Shown here in pieces: positions 12,968-26,019 of a stretch of 64,000 nt of DNA (position 1 is its first letter; every line of letters starts with the position of its first letter). A program made the position numbers and the translations under genes. The notes beneath the pieces are model-generated. The model worked only from the letters and a program-made list of their open reading frames with translations, was not told the origin of the DNA and did no database searches. The stretch is from Paraspadella gotoi (Eukaryota; Chaetognatha). The DNA lies in assembly GCA_051294375.1 (NCBI GenBank), contig CM119264.1:13226813-13290812 (forward strand), in the 5' to 3' direction.

Positions 12968-13931
12968 TAGCAATGGCGAAGAATCTTTTTTTTTTAATTA
13001 TGATTTTTTATATTGTTCTTTTTTCTCCCTTTGTCATCCTTTCTTGAGTTTTTTTCCCTCAAGGCAAGCGACTCCCCACGACCGTCACGTTTGAGAAGGG
13101 AAAGACTGGTGGAAGATTTTTGGCCGACAAGCCGACAGCTGAGATCGAAAGAGTCGGAAGACGCGATGAAAAAAGAAACAAAGGATCTACGATGAAAGTT
13201 TTTCAAATTCAACGAAAGTCGATGCGAAACAAACAAACTTAATCGGCGTCCGAAATATTTTCTCGGTCAACCATACCATTACTATTAGCATTACTATAGG
13301 CATTACTATACTATTACCATTACTATAGGCATTAGCCAAGGACCTCTCTTACCCTACAAAAACACCATTACGCTATAAATTATAAAATCTTACACTGAAA
13401 GAAAATTGGTTAAAGAAGACAAACGAGATGAATTTCAGAAATTTAAAAAAATAAAATTCCGAGCGACATAAAGTCTAGTCTGCAATTTTTTTTTCTTTCG
13501 TTGTTAAATTGATTTAGCGATAAAATGAAGTTTTGATTAGATCTCTTCATTAGGATGATTTATTAACGTCGTTAAATAAAAAATCTTTGAATAAGAATTT
13601 TCATTTTTGAAAAGATATCGAGTCGCTAAATTTTAATATCTCACGATATCCAGTTGAAAAAAAAAGAGAAAAAAAAACCTAAAAAAAATAAAATTATACG
13701 ACATTTTTTTTCTCATTTTTGAAGAAATCTAATTTGTTTCCAGCGAGAAATTCCATCCCATTTCTTTCCTCCCTTTCCTCATTTAACATAATCTTGTTTA
13801 TTATTTCGGCACCAGCTGCCGTCCTTTAACGGGAAAATTTTTTCTATTGTATTATTAATTTTTTTTTGGGGGGGGGCGTAAATTATGCATGACAACAGAT
13901 GGCGGGCGTTGACTCAGGCAGTTTTTCTTCG

Positions 13932-13970
<39 letters not shown>

Positions 13971-14953
13971 ATCCTCATAGTCTCTCTCTCTCTCTCTCTT
14001 CCTCTCTCTCTCTCCTCTCTTTTTTTATTTCCCTCCCTCGTAGTAAAACTCATTCATTCGGATAATTGCAAAGGTGAGATTCTCTTGATTCTCTTTCTCC
14101 TTCTTTTCTTCTCCTTCTCCTCCTCATTCTCTCGCATCTTCATCTTTTCCATTCTTCCTGTCAAATTCACAATACCCCAGCTTGAGATCATTTCCCTTTT
14201 TAATAACTATATCGATTTTTCACTTTGCCCTTCTTCCAAATAACCCCCCCCAAAAAAAAAAACTCTTCTACGATTTCATTCTCAGTCTGTCTGTCAGTCT
14301 TCACAACACCGGTCCTCTAAAACCCAACTCCGACCCTTTTCTGATCAGAACCCTCCAACGCCCCGCCCCTGCCCTTCGCTGGCCAAACCAACGCCAATGG
14401 CGCCTCTCGGGGTCACGCCTCCATTTCCGGTCTCCTTTGAAGGTCATCGACGCAACGACCAAAGAGCCGATAGGTTTTTCGGCCCAAACGTTGACAAAAC
14501 TGTAACCTTGGCAACCTAAACAACCCGAAATACCCCCCACCCACCCCATAAAAAAACTCTATTCGGAAAATCGACCCGAACCGGATCAATTCGTACAGCA
14601 ATTTTTTTTTTAATCTTAAAGCAAAAACGGCGTCTTCCGAATAAAAAAAAAGTAGTTCATAGTATGGAGTTACAATAGGAATCGCCGCTACTCCGTTGAA
14701 GAAGTAAAAAAAAGGGATTTTTTGGATCAGAGACAATTCAATTCTCAATCAATAAACAGCGAAGAAGAACAAGACGTGGAAAGTCAAAATATACATCTCA
14801 CGTCACTGGATGAACGAATTTACAGTTAGATTATAGTCAGCTTATAGTTTGAAAAAAGACGAATAAAAAACAGATTTATAAACTTCTGCTGAAGGAAATC
14901 TACGTTAAAACTACCACAGATACATAAAGGCACTGAAAGAGAGAGAGAGAGAG
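12966..14953. other. non-coding stretch
   Basis: Contains CATTACTATAGG-like short repeats at about 13275-13335, an imperfect CT tract at 13940-14020 and a G9 run near 13868. A G/C-richer block at 14310-14545 has overlapping open frames on both strands, but none resembles a protein family I know. Confidence 0.35.
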
Positions 14954-15077
14954 NNNNNNNNNNNNNNNNNNNNNNNNNNNNNNNNNNNNNNNNNNNNNNN
15001 NNNNNNNNNNNNNNNNNNNNNNNNNNNNNNNNNNNNNNNNNNNNNNNNNNNNNNNNNNNNNNNNNNNNNNNNNNNNN
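14954..15077. other. assembly gap (124 N) inside (GA)n
   Basis: (GA)n lies on both sides (14938-14953 and 15078-15107), so the unsequenced bases are very likely more of the same microsatellite. Confidence 0.99.
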
Positions 15078-15107
<30 letters not shown>

Positions 15108-15110
<3 letters not shown>

Positions 15111-15760
15111 TATCACTTCGAGCGGGAATAAATTCCAAAACCCGGTGCTTCTTTGAATCTTCTCGAAGAAAGAAAGACTTTCAGTCTCTTTTTTCAACTT
15201 TTTTTTAAAAAACATTTTTAATCTTGCAATGTTTTTAATGTTATTCAAGCCATTGAATGTCTTTTGTTTAGCTCTTGAATCGATTTTTTTTTCTTCTCGC
15301 TGTTTTTAATATTCTTTTAATCTTTTCCTTTCGGTGATCTAACGTTTTTCCTTTCACCTCTGCATCGACTTCCTCGCCAACGCAACGCTCGCTCTAAGTC
15401 CACTCCCTCTCACATCTTTCCACACTTTCATTGGACAGCCTATATCATATCCCTCACAAACACACACTATTTCCACCCTGACTCTCCTCTTTCAACTCTC
15501 AATATTTACCCTTCCCGTAACTCGTTCGCTCTCTATCTTTTCCCTCTTTTATTCTTTTCCACTCTCTTTCTTTCCTTACCATTCGAACTTACCCACATTT
15601 TCCCTCTTGAAAAAAGCCCAGTGCCCAACCGCTTTCCCAATTTCTGGCGTTGCGCAATACCCATCTACTTTTTTTTTAAAAAGAACCACGCCTCTTGGCA
15701 CTTCCCCCTCCCCATTGGCACTCCCTTGCGATGTAGCTCTTTGCCTTCAGAGAGAGAGAG
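15108..15760. other. pyrimidine-rich non-coding stretch
   Basis: CTCTTTC-rich text at 15350-15600 and nothing recognisable otherwise; ends in AGAGAGAGAG at the next gap. Confidence 0.4.
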
Positions 15761-15770
15761 NNNNNNNNNN
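15761..15770. other. assembly gap (10 N)
   Basis: Ten N between AGAGAGAGAG and a GAC-rich run. Confidence 0.99.
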
Positions 15771-15851
15771 GACAACGAAGACGACATCAACGACAATGAG
15801 GATAAAAAAAAGAGGAAGAAAAAAATGAAAAATCAGAAAACAGGAATAATA

Positions 15852-15908
15852 ACAGACTGACAGAGGGACAGACGGACAGACAGACAAGCAAACTGGCTGA
15901 CAGACAGA
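15852..15908 (+). repeat. (GACA)n tetranucleotide tract
   Basis: GACAGAGGGACAGACGGACAG-type imperfect repeats of GACA/GACG, about 57 bp. Confidence 0.8.
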
Positions 15909-16011
15909 CCGGGAGATTGCGTTGGAGTCGTGCAACACCAAGATATTATAACGTTGCGCTCGTTAGGAAACAAAAACCAAGAGAGTACCCCTCTAGTTCC
16001 AACCATGATGA

Positions 16012-16062
16012 CGACGACAACGACGACGACAAACTCCTGCCGACGACGACGACGACGACCGC
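16012..16062 (+). repeat. (GAC)n trinucleotide tract
   Basis: GACGACGAC in two blocks, split by AAACTCCTGCC. Confidence 0.85.
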
Positions 16063-16248
16063 GATATCGACGATCGACTGGAGAGGGAGGGGAAGTCACG
16101 TGATCGAAATTGAAGAAATTGTGATGAGGAAGATGAAGATGATGATTTGGATGAGATTGAGACGAAGGTCGAATTTGAATCTGAAAGACGATAAACAAAC
16201 TCGACTCAAAAACGAAAACTCGCCTCCTTCGAAAAAAAAAATCTTCGG

Positions 16249-16250
<2 letters not shown>

Positions 16251-16332
<82 letters not shown>

Positions 16333-16424
16333 TCTCTCTCTTCTCTCTCTCTCTCTCTCTCTTTCTTCTCTCTCTCTCTTTCTCTCTCTCTTCTATCTCT
16401 CTCTCTCTCTCTCTCGTCTCTCTT
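16251..16424 (+). repeat. compound (CT)n tract, ~170 bp
   Basis: CT runs with TT, CTT and TA interruptions. Confidence 0.95.
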
Positions 16425-17667
16425 CTTTTTTTTTCTCTAGTCTCATTAAAAAAAATTAATCAATTCAAAAGATTTAAACATTAACAAACTTAGATTAGTT
16501 CTAATAGATTATTTTAATTAATGTTATCACTATTTGCAGTTTCTAATAAATTGCGCTCCCTTCATAAAAACGTTACGATTCTGATCTTCGGCGTTATTAG
16601 AGTTTGAGAAAAGAAAGGCGGGCTCACTATAAAAAAAAAAACAACCTCATACATTACATTCGACCTACGTTATCGTTTTATCGGCCATAACGTCTTCTAG
16701 GGACATAGAAAATCTCGCTCCCTCTTATCGTTTATTTCGCCTTGCCCCACCCTGTCTCCCTCTTTCTCTCCCTCTCTCTCTCCCTCTCTCTCTCTCTCTC
16801 CCTCTTTTCTTCCCCGTCTTCATAACCGAGAGTATCGCGTCGTACATAAAATTCAATCGCGCCCTTCTTCACATCAAAGACTCTCGCCGCTCCATTTTTT
16901 TCTTCTTTTTCTTTTTCTTTTTTACTTTTCAGTTCTTTTTTCTATCCGCCCCGACTCTTTTTTTTTCTCTCCCTATCCGGTTTCTATCTTTCACCCTCTC
17001 TTCCACTGAATAAAGTAGTTCACTTCCGATTCCAATTTCACTGAAGTATATCCTAATTCGCTATCGTGGTGAGCATTCATTCTTTTGGTTTCATTGACAC
17101 TTTTCACTCTTCCCTCTTCCCTCACTTTCCTTTTTAGTTCGTCCTCTTTCTTTCCTTCCCTTTTTTCTCTCTCTTTTTCTCTATTATTTCCAGCCTTTCA
17201 CTTTCGTCGTCTTAAATTGACAGCGGTCGTGCAGCGTCACTTATCCACTTACTCACTCTCCTCTTACTTTTTACCTTCGTCTCTCTTTTCCTTTCTGCTT
17301 TTCTGCGTCGTTCGACACCATCGCGTCATTCGTCTTTCCTCTTCCTCCTCCCCCTTTCGCCCTCTCAGCCCAAACTCGGCTCCCCCCCCCTTTCTGGCGC
17401 TGCCATATTTCTTGATGCGATTGGCCGGGCGACGTCAATGAATCTCAATGGCAACGGATGGCGACGGATTGCGTCTGGCAAAAATCATTTTTCCTTCTCG
17501 TCGTCTCTCTCCCTTTTTGCCCTTAAAAGGTGCGAGGGGGGAAAAGTGACGAGGGAAATTTGATCTTGTGATTGACATTTAAAACCAACACTTATTTCTA
17601 CTGAGTCATACTTTGTCATACAATCTGATTTGCTGAAGGATATACACTTAAACATATAACGTATACT
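16425..17667. other. non-coding, partly pyrimidine-rich stretch
   Basis: AT-rich to 16.7 kb, then CT-rich with short CCCTCTCT runs (16755-16805). A 118-codon forward frame at 17085-17441 is Ser/Leu/Phe-rich and follows pyrimidine composition; not called a gene. Confidence 0.35.
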
Positions 17668-17795
17668 TAGCTAAGTGAAATATATTTTCGATCTCTTATT
17701 AACCTAGTTAAATTAATATAGCGAAAAAAGGCCCTTATTAATATTATGGCATAATATAAGTTAATAAGAGATCGAAAATATATTTCACTTTGCTA
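17668..17795. repeat. long inverted repeat, 31-bp perfect arms
   Basis: The arm at 17673-17703 is the exact reverse complement of 17760-17790, with a 56-nt spacer. After one mismatch, four more pairs extend each arm outward (17668-17671 with 17792-17795). The arms carry AAGTGAAATA and CGATCTCTTATT words. This could be a small palindromic MITE or a hairpin-forming transcript. No clear target-site duplication was found. Confidence 0.85.
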
Positions 17796-17836
17796 TGTCT
17801 AGGTTTATGGGGTATTAATTCGATATAATAGCATAT

Positions 17837-17856
17837 TGTACAATGTACATTGTACA
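17837..17856. repeat. perfect 20-bp palindrome
   Basis: TGTACAATGTACATTGTACA reads the same on both strands. Confidence 0.95.
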
Positions 17857-17964
17857 TACCGTCTATCTTCACTGACAAATTTCTCTGGCAAACTCCATCA
17901 CTCCCGTGAGGTCGACTGCCTTTTGCTCTCAGAGACAATGGGGGAAGGAAGAGGAGGAAGAGGA

Positions 17965-18022
17965 GGAGCCAATGAGAGGCTCTCACAATGAAAGGAGCCA
18001 ATGAGAGGCTCTCACAATGAAA
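17965..18022 (+). repeat. 29-bp tandem duplication
   Basis: Two identical consecutive copies (17965-17993 and 17994-18022) of a unit that starts GGAGCCAATGAGAGG. Confidence 0.92.
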
Positions 18023-18640
18023 GGAGGCGTTGAGAGAAGTCCTTTTACTCAGAATGGAGTTTTCGCAGATTGGTTTCTCTGTCGCCCTTATGCAGAACAT
18101 AGAAAATGACTATGATAAACGTAGTAACAGTAATCATAGGCGAAGGACGTTAAAGTGCCGTAACATTAACGATAAAGACAACGTTGGTTTTTACCTCTGA
18201 CAAGTTATAATCTGTAGATGACGATTTATTCCATCTCCTACACCCAACGATGAAAACCCATTTCCCGGTCGACGACCGACGGCGTCATCGCGTTGCCATG
18301 GTAACATTCCGTGTGGTACAGAGGTCGTTAGGAGACACCCGGGTGGGGGGGGTGCGAAGGTAGATCAATGAAATGAGATTCAGGTGGGGTGGTCTAAGGA
18401 GGGCGTTGTTGTTATGATGCAACTTAAGTTGCTTTATGGCTACGGTGAGTTGAGCGACCCTTTGCTGAGTAGGGCGCGAAAGTTATCATCGCTGTTGTCA
18501 TCTTCGTCATTATCTTTTTCGTAATAAATTTATATATTTGCCTTGAATACGTAGTGAAAGCGGAAATAGTACAAAAATAAGTGTTGACGGTAAATTAGAA
18601 CGACAAATCTTTGTCTTTTTTTGTATTAATTAATATAAAA

Positions 18641-18697
18641 TTATAATATATTAAAATATATTAAAATATATTAAAATATATTAAATTAAAATATATT
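18641..18697 (+). repeat. 10-bp AT minisatellite
   Basis: TTAAAATATA repeated about four to five times, with three perfect copies at 18651-18680. Confidence 0.85.
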
Positions 18698-18738
18698 CTA
18701 TTCCATCGTCAAGGTGATTCTATTTTTTCTTATATTTT

Positions 18739-19076
18739 TTTCTCGCTCTCCTTCTTTTTCTCTTTCCCCCTCTCTTTCTATTTCTCCCTCACTTTCTCTT
18801 TCTCCCTCTCTTTCTCTTTCCCCCTCTCTTTCTATTTCTCCCTCTATTTCTATTTCTCCCTCACTTTCTCTTTCTCCCTCACTTTCTCTTTTTCCCTCAC
18901 TTTCTCTTTCTCCCTCACTTTCTATTTCTCCTTATCTTTCTATTTCTCCCTCTTTCTATTTCTCCCTCACTTTCTCTTTCTCCCTCAATTTCTCTTTCTC
19001 CCTCTCTTTCTATTTCTCCTTCTCTTTCTCTTTCTCCCTCACTTTCTATTTCTCCCTCTTTCTATTTGTCTCTCAC
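18739..19076 (+). repeat. 18-bp pyrimidine minisatellite, ~18 units
   Basis: Units of the type CTTTCTCTTTCTCCCTCA, with TAT/TCT and CA/CT variants, run for about 340 bp. In one frame they read as a Ser-Leu-Ser-Pro-like repeat, which I attribute to the DNA repeat. Confidence 0.85.
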
Positions 19077-19187
19077 TCTTCTGCTCATCTTCATCGTCAT
19101 CCCTCAAAATCTCTTCTTCGCCTCCGCTTCTCTCTCATCGATGACCTTTGACACCAACCACTCCAATCACCACATTGTTTTACCCTT

Positions 19188-19188
<1 letters not shown>

Positions 19189-19257
<69 letters not shown>

Positions 19258-19283
19258 TCTCTCTCTCTCCTCTCCTCTCTTTC

Positions 19284-19328
<45 letters not shown>

Positions 19329-19370
19329 CTTTCAATCTCCTTTTCACAGAATTACTTCTCTCTCTCTCTC

Positions 19371-19452
<82 letters not shown>
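19189..19452 (+). repeat. compound (CT)n tract, ~265 bp
   Basis: Several pure CT blocks interrupted by TTCTT, CCTCC and a short unique insert (about 19326-19357). Confidence 0.95.
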
Positions 19453-19453
<1 letters not shown>

Positions 19454-20744
19454 TCCTCCCTCCCTCTTTTGTTGATGCAGCCCGCGCTTCGGGCCAAGCA
19501 CCGCCGAACCTACTTCGCCAATGGGGCTCTTTGATGTCTGCAATTTCGGGTTTCCCTTGTTAAAAATCTTGTTTTGGTTTCAGCGAGGTTCTTTTTATTT
19601 CTTTGTAACTTGTTCCCAGCTTTGGTAAGAGGCGGGGCACTTAATGTGTTTCTTCAACGCTCCCTTTCTTTTTTTTTCTTTTCCTTTTCTTTTTTTTCTT
19701 TTTTTTCTAATTTTTTTTCTTCTTTCCCGTCATTTTTAATTAATTCATACTTTTCTCATTCCTCTCACCTCCTCATTTCTTTGCCTTTCCCGCCTTTATG
19801 AAATTTTTTTTCGCATTACATTCCGCCTTTATTTTTATTCATTTTATTTTTTTCACGTTTTTTATTTTTTTTTAATTTCTTGCGCTTCTTTCGAGTTTTT
19901 CTTTCGTTGTTTCTCTTTTTCTATCTTTTCTTCTCTTTTCTTCTCTTTTCTATTTTCGCGCATCTGTCTTTCTTTCTTTCTCCCTTCCAGGGTTTGGCAT
20001 TGTTGTGAATCAAACATCGAAAACCCGATGTAAACCTTGAGGGGCAAACAAAAGCCACACAGAAAAAAAAAATTCCCAGAGCGGCGAGGACAAACAAAAC
20101 AAGAGACGTCCCTTTAGCCTGTAGTAGCTACAACTTTGCCCTCTGGCGGCTACAACTTCTTTACAACCATTTGTCGTTTTTTCTTTAACATTGAATTTTT
20201 CCTCAGATTCATCCGTCCCTTTAGAATAAATATACTACGTATATATATTGTTTAAAATACTAAATAGTGAAAGAGAATGAATAATGGAAATAATGAATAC
20301 AGATACGGTCGTCAGGTGAGCTCTCGGTCGTTTTGGTCTAAATAATAGTACAAAAAAGTAAATAGGCGGGAATTGCATTAAGTTCACCCCGCCTATCAGC
20401 ATGACGCCTTCAAACATGACCCTGTGGCTCATTAAGTAAAGCCATCTGTTTATGACCACTATGTACTGGGTTTCCTACCTTGCTGGAAGCGGGAGGACAG
20501 CCGTAAACTGCCTTGGGGGCGTGGAAATCCATCGAGGTAGTTTACGGCCGTCTGAGTCGATAATATTAAGTCCCCATTGCTCTTTTTATATTCTTTTTTG
20601 CCAAATTATGACTTTTATTTACTTGTTTTACTTGGTTCCAAATCCTAATGTCACATACCAGCCAGAGTACATAATTTTGGTGGGGGAAATTTTACTTCTC
20701 TTTATTACCCCATTTGTCCACATTTTTTTCTCTGCTTTTTTATG
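19453..20744. other. non-coding stretch
   Basis: T-rich from 19660 to 19900. It contains the hairpin at 20496-20552; no gene seen. Confidence 0.35.
20496..20552. repeat. hairpin with 18-bp arms
   Basis: Arms at 20496-20513 and 20535-20552 pair over 18 positions, 16 as Watson-Crick and 2 as G-T if transcribed. The loop is 21 nt. The core is CCGTAAACTGCC against GGTAGTTTACGG. This is a strong local stem in otherwise unstructured sequence; its function is unknown. Confidence 0.8.
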
Positions 20745-20766
20745 GCCTCGTGAGGCCTCGCGTCGG

Positions 20767-20890
20767 CATGGGCTCGTCGCTGTGTCGGAAAGGCTTCGTC
20801 ACTGCATCGGCAGAGGAGAGAGATCGTGGGCATGGGGTCGTCACAGTGTCGAGTGGTCTTCAGCACTGCGTCGGCGATGGCTCGTGGCGA
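20767..20890 (+). repeat. degenerate 64-bp tandem duplication, GC-rich
   Basis: CATGGGCTCGTCGCTGTGTC at 20767 recurs in altered form at 20831 (CATGGGGTCGTCACAGTGTC). The block 20745-20950 is clearly more GC-rich than its surroundings. Open frames in all three forward frames run through it, but none is recognisable. Confidence 0.6.
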
Positions 20891-20950
20891 AGTCGGCAGG
20901 GCGTCCTCCGCCGCGTCGGCACGTCGGCACTTCGGTCTCCCTAAAAAGCG

Positions 20951-22016
20951 TCATTCTGCGCCTTTAGCGCCAACGAAACGACATCTCAGAATTGTTTGTT
21001 TACTTTTTCTTCGGTCGTAAACATGAAACTTAAACGGGGAAAAGAAGATAAAAAAAAAACTTTGGGACTCCAGGCGGAGAAAAATCTCTTCTCGTTCTGA
21101 GTCTTCGTTTCTTTTCTCCGGGTTTCCTCTCTTCTCTCAGTTCACAGTCTTCTTTCTTTAATCGCTTTTTTTATTCCTTTGTTCAAACTGCAAAGGCTTC
21201 CGTTTTATCTTTTCTATCGCTTTTTATTTGGTTCGATTTTTTTTTTTTATATATTATTTAGGTATTTAAATGCCAAGTGTCTACTTTTTAGGGGGGGGTG
21301 CTTTCCATGTTATTTCTTTTTTTAGTTGCGCCGCGAGTACTCTCGGAGTAACTCTATAAGTCACTTTTCGGTTAAAAATTCTCATTTTCATAACTCGCAT
21401 ATTAAGACAGGAAAAAAACTGAAATCTAAGTGGCTTCTGGCTCCGCTTTCAAAAAATCCTAAAACTATGAAGAATAAAAGACGGAATTCCTATGCAGCGC
21501 ATGTCATAAATACACTTACACAGGCTAAGAAAGTCATTGCGGCGCAACACATTGGATGGACCGATCTTGTTTTTCTTTTACTCTATTTGTTTTTCTGCAT
21601 CTTTCTCTTCTTTTTTATCTCATCGTCCTCATTTTGTTTTTGATTTTTCCCTTTCATCCTTTATTTTTATTTTTTTTTTCTTTTTCATCCCTGTGATCCC
21701 CGCATCTCTTCTTCAACCCCCCGCTTCTACTTCCCCCCTTCCCCCCTTTTACTTCCCCCCCTCCCCCCCCAACGCTTATCCGTCCTGTTTTTCTCCTCCT
21801 TTTTTCTTGTTTACGGGATGAAGCGAAGGAAATAAAAGGAGAAGAAACAAGAGACAAGATTTCTGGGAAATGAATTGCGACAGAATTATGGTCGTAAAAA
21901 CTCGTATAAAATCCAGACTCATGAAACTCACCTCATTTATTATTTCCTCGCCATTTTGTTATCTCATCAGAGACGAAAACATAAGACGATCATTTTTCAG
22001 TATTGCGGAATAGAAT

Positions 22017-22019
<3 letters not shown>
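20951..22019. other. non-coding stretch
   Basis: T- and C-rich; contains CCCCCCTTCCCCCC-type polypyrimidine at 21715-21770. No gene recognised. Confidence 0.35.

Positions 22020-22052
<33 letters not shown>
22020..22052 (+). repeat. (GA)16 at gap edge
   Basis: Pure GA run cut by the following N gap. Confidence 0.96.
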
Positions 22053-22262
22053 NNNNNNNNNNNNNNNNNNNNNNNNNNNNNNNNNNNNNNNNNNNNNNNN
22101 NNNNNNNNNNNNNNNNNNNNNNNNNNNNNNNNNNNNNNNNNNNNNNNNNNNNNNNNNNNNNNNNNNNNNNNNNNNNNNNNNNNNNNNNNNNNNNNNNNNN
22201 NNNNNNNNNNNNNNNNNNNNNNNNNNNNNNNNNNNNNNNNNNNNNNNNNNNNNNNNNNNNNN
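22053..22262. other. assembly gap (210 N) in GA tract
   Basis: GA on the left and GGAGGGAAAGGG on the right. Confidence 0.99.
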
Positions 22263-23120
22263 GGAGGGAAAGGGAATGCTCCCTTTCTCTTCGTTACTCC
22301 AGCGACCAATCTCCTGTTTTTTTTCCTTTCTCTTTTATTTCCCTTTTTTTCCTTCCTCTTTTTTTTCTTTTTCATTTTCTTTTTCTTTGGCGGATCTTCT
22401 CTGTTTTGTTTTGTCTTTGTTTCTCTCCAGGGAATGATGTTAGACAAACGCAATGAGAATGATCTGTTTTTGCGCAACATCTCATAAACTGGTGGACGAA
22501 ACTCGCATATCCATTCCCCGCTCGGAATTTACTCAACCGGAAACCGGACGAAAAAGACTTCATCGGGGGACCACTGGCCCAGGCGAAGCCATTAATATTG
22601 AGGCATAGCAATATTAAAAAAAGGCGTTGTCTATTTATTATTTTCTAAGATTTGAAGAGTGAAGAAGTAAGGAAAAATGAAATTACCGCTCATTGATCAA
22701 ATTTGGTTTTTAAATTGTCTTTAACTTTGTCTTTGTAGCATACGAACTTAATACAGTAATGGACATGCAAAGTTACTATTTAGATTTTTTATCAGTTATA
22801 AGCTGAAATTATTACATTAAACATTTTTTTATGTTTTGATTTGTTTTCATTTTTAACCATTTGTTTATTTTTTTAATTCTTTCGATTTCTGTCGCGTCTA
22901 ATCCTTCCCTTCTCTTGTTTGTGTGGCAGTTTATTTTTTCGCCTTTTATTAATGTTGTGGAGAATTATTTCCAACAGCTCTCTCTCACTCTCTCTCTCTC
23001 TCTCTGTCTCTTTCTCTATTCTTCTCCGTCCCTCTCGTTTCTCTTCGTAATTTACCATGTTTTTAATGAGTTTTCCTCGTCATTTTTTTTTCCGCGTTAT
23101 TCGAACGAAAGGAAAAAAAA
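22263..23120. other. non-coding stretch
   Basis: T-rich; a short CT run lies at 22979-23005. No gene seen. Confidence 0.35.
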
Positions 23121-23265
23121 NNNNNNNNNNNNNNNNNNNNNNNNNNNNNNNNNNNNNNNNNNNNNNNNNNNNNNNNNNNNNNNNNNNNNNNNNNNNNNNN
23201 NNNNNNNNNNNNNNNNNNNNNNNNNNNNNNNNNNNNNNNNNNNNNNNNNNNNNNNNNNNNNNNNN
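23121..23265. other. assembly gap (145 N) before GA tract
   Basis: A-run on the left and (GA)n on the right (23266-23295). Confidence 0.99.
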
Positions 23266-23461
23266 GAGAGAGAGAGAGAAAGAGAGAGAGAGAGACGGCG
23301 CTTTGTTTTTTTCCACTTAATCGAACGTTTCCAGTTTTCCAGGTTCCGTTCCCGACGGGTTTTTTCTCTTCCATCATATTAGTTCCATGTTTATGACGGG
23401 AAGCTGCACTTTGGATATAGAAATGGTCGAGCCTCCGTTTATGAAATAGAAATATAAATGA

Positions 23462-23463
<2 letters not shown>

Positions 23464-23555
<92 letters not shown>
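23464..23555 (+). repeat. (GA)n microsatellite, 92 bp
   Basis: Perfect GA run. Confidence 0.97.
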
Positions 23556-23557
<2 letters not shown>

Positions 23558-23875
23558 ATCATTAAAGAGAACGTACTTTTTAATACCCAGGCACAACAAA
23601 AAAAACAATGGTTTCGTTTTTGTTTTTTTTTCGTTTCGAGATAATCGACAAAGTCGGCGCACGTTTTTTTCCATTTTTCTCAGAAATCGTTGACAATTTC
23701 TTTTTTTTTTCTTTTTTTTAAAGAAACACATTCATTGCATCTGCTGTTGGCTTTTGTTTCTTCCTTGCTTGGCATCGACATTCCTTCCGGTTCGGGCTGC
23801 CTCGTCATCTGTTCCCCTCAGGCATCTGCTTCGCCTTGGCTTCGGCACCTGATCGCTACGCGTCGCCAAAATGCC

Positions 23876-23961
23876 AACACCCGTTCAATTTTATTTTCAT
23901 TTTACGCTTAGACACTCTAACACCCGTTCAATTTTATTTTCATTTTACGCTTAGACACTCT
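23876..23961 (+). repeat. 43-bp tandem duplication
   Basis: Two consecutive copies (23876-23918, 23919-23961) of a unit starting AACACCCGTTCAATTTTA. The end of the second copy passes directly into an 8-bp array. Confidence 0.9.
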
Positions 23962-24021
23962 AATAGACTAATAGACTAATAGACTAATAGACTAATAGAC
24001 TAATAGACTAGTCTAATAGAC
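23959..24021 (+). repeat. 8-bp minisatellite (CTAATAGA)n
   Basis: About seven units. TAGACTAGTCTA at 24004-24015 forms a small palindrome in the array. Confidence 0.9.
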
Positions 24022-24062
24022 AGTGAGAGACGAAATGAGACTCGAGTGAAACTGACTTTTTC

Positions 24063-24188
24063 TTTTAATTCCTTACTTTTAATTCCTTACTTTTAATTCC
24101 TTACTTTTAATTCTTTACTTTTAATTCCTTACTTTTAATTCCTTACTTTTAATTCCTTACTTTTAATTCCTTACTTTTAATTTCTTAC
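24063..24188 (+). repeat. 14-bp minisatellite, 9 units
   Basis: Nine consecutive copies of TTTTAATTCCTTAC with only one or two substitutions (TTCTTTAC, TTTCTTAC), exactly 126 bp. It lies 40 bp from the 8-bp and 43-bp arrays. Confidence 0.95.
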
Positions 24189-24389
24189 TTTTCCTATCAA
24201 ACAAGAGACTCAAGGATTTCCTCTCGAAAATCCGCCGTTCAGATTCACAATCCGTTTTCTCTCCTTCTCTCAATCTCCCCAAGACCTTACCTTCGCTGCG
24301 GTTCTAATATTCATAAGGTTTTTTTTTTGTTTTTTTTTTTAATTTTTTTTTTTTAGATTATTTTAGACGATACAAACCGGAGGCGAAGG

Positions 24390-24396
24390 AAAAGAC

Positions 24397-24427
<31 letters not shown>

Positions 24428-24431
24428 ACGA
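24390..24431 (+). repeat. (GAC)n trinucleotide tract
   Basis: GACGACGACGACGACGACG with a TCGACG lead-in. Confidence 0.9.
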
Positions 24432-24518
24432 ATACGAGGGAGAAAAAGATGGCGTTTATTTATTTACGTCAAAAGGCGTCGAGAGGGAGATAACCATCAG
24501 ACGTTCTTCTCTTGACAT

Positions 24519-26019
<1,501 letters not shown>

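Noticed and set aside
24063-24188. 14-bp array as a CRISPR-like repeat
   Set aside because: Units are directly joined with no spacers and the context is eukaryotic; it is a minisatellite.
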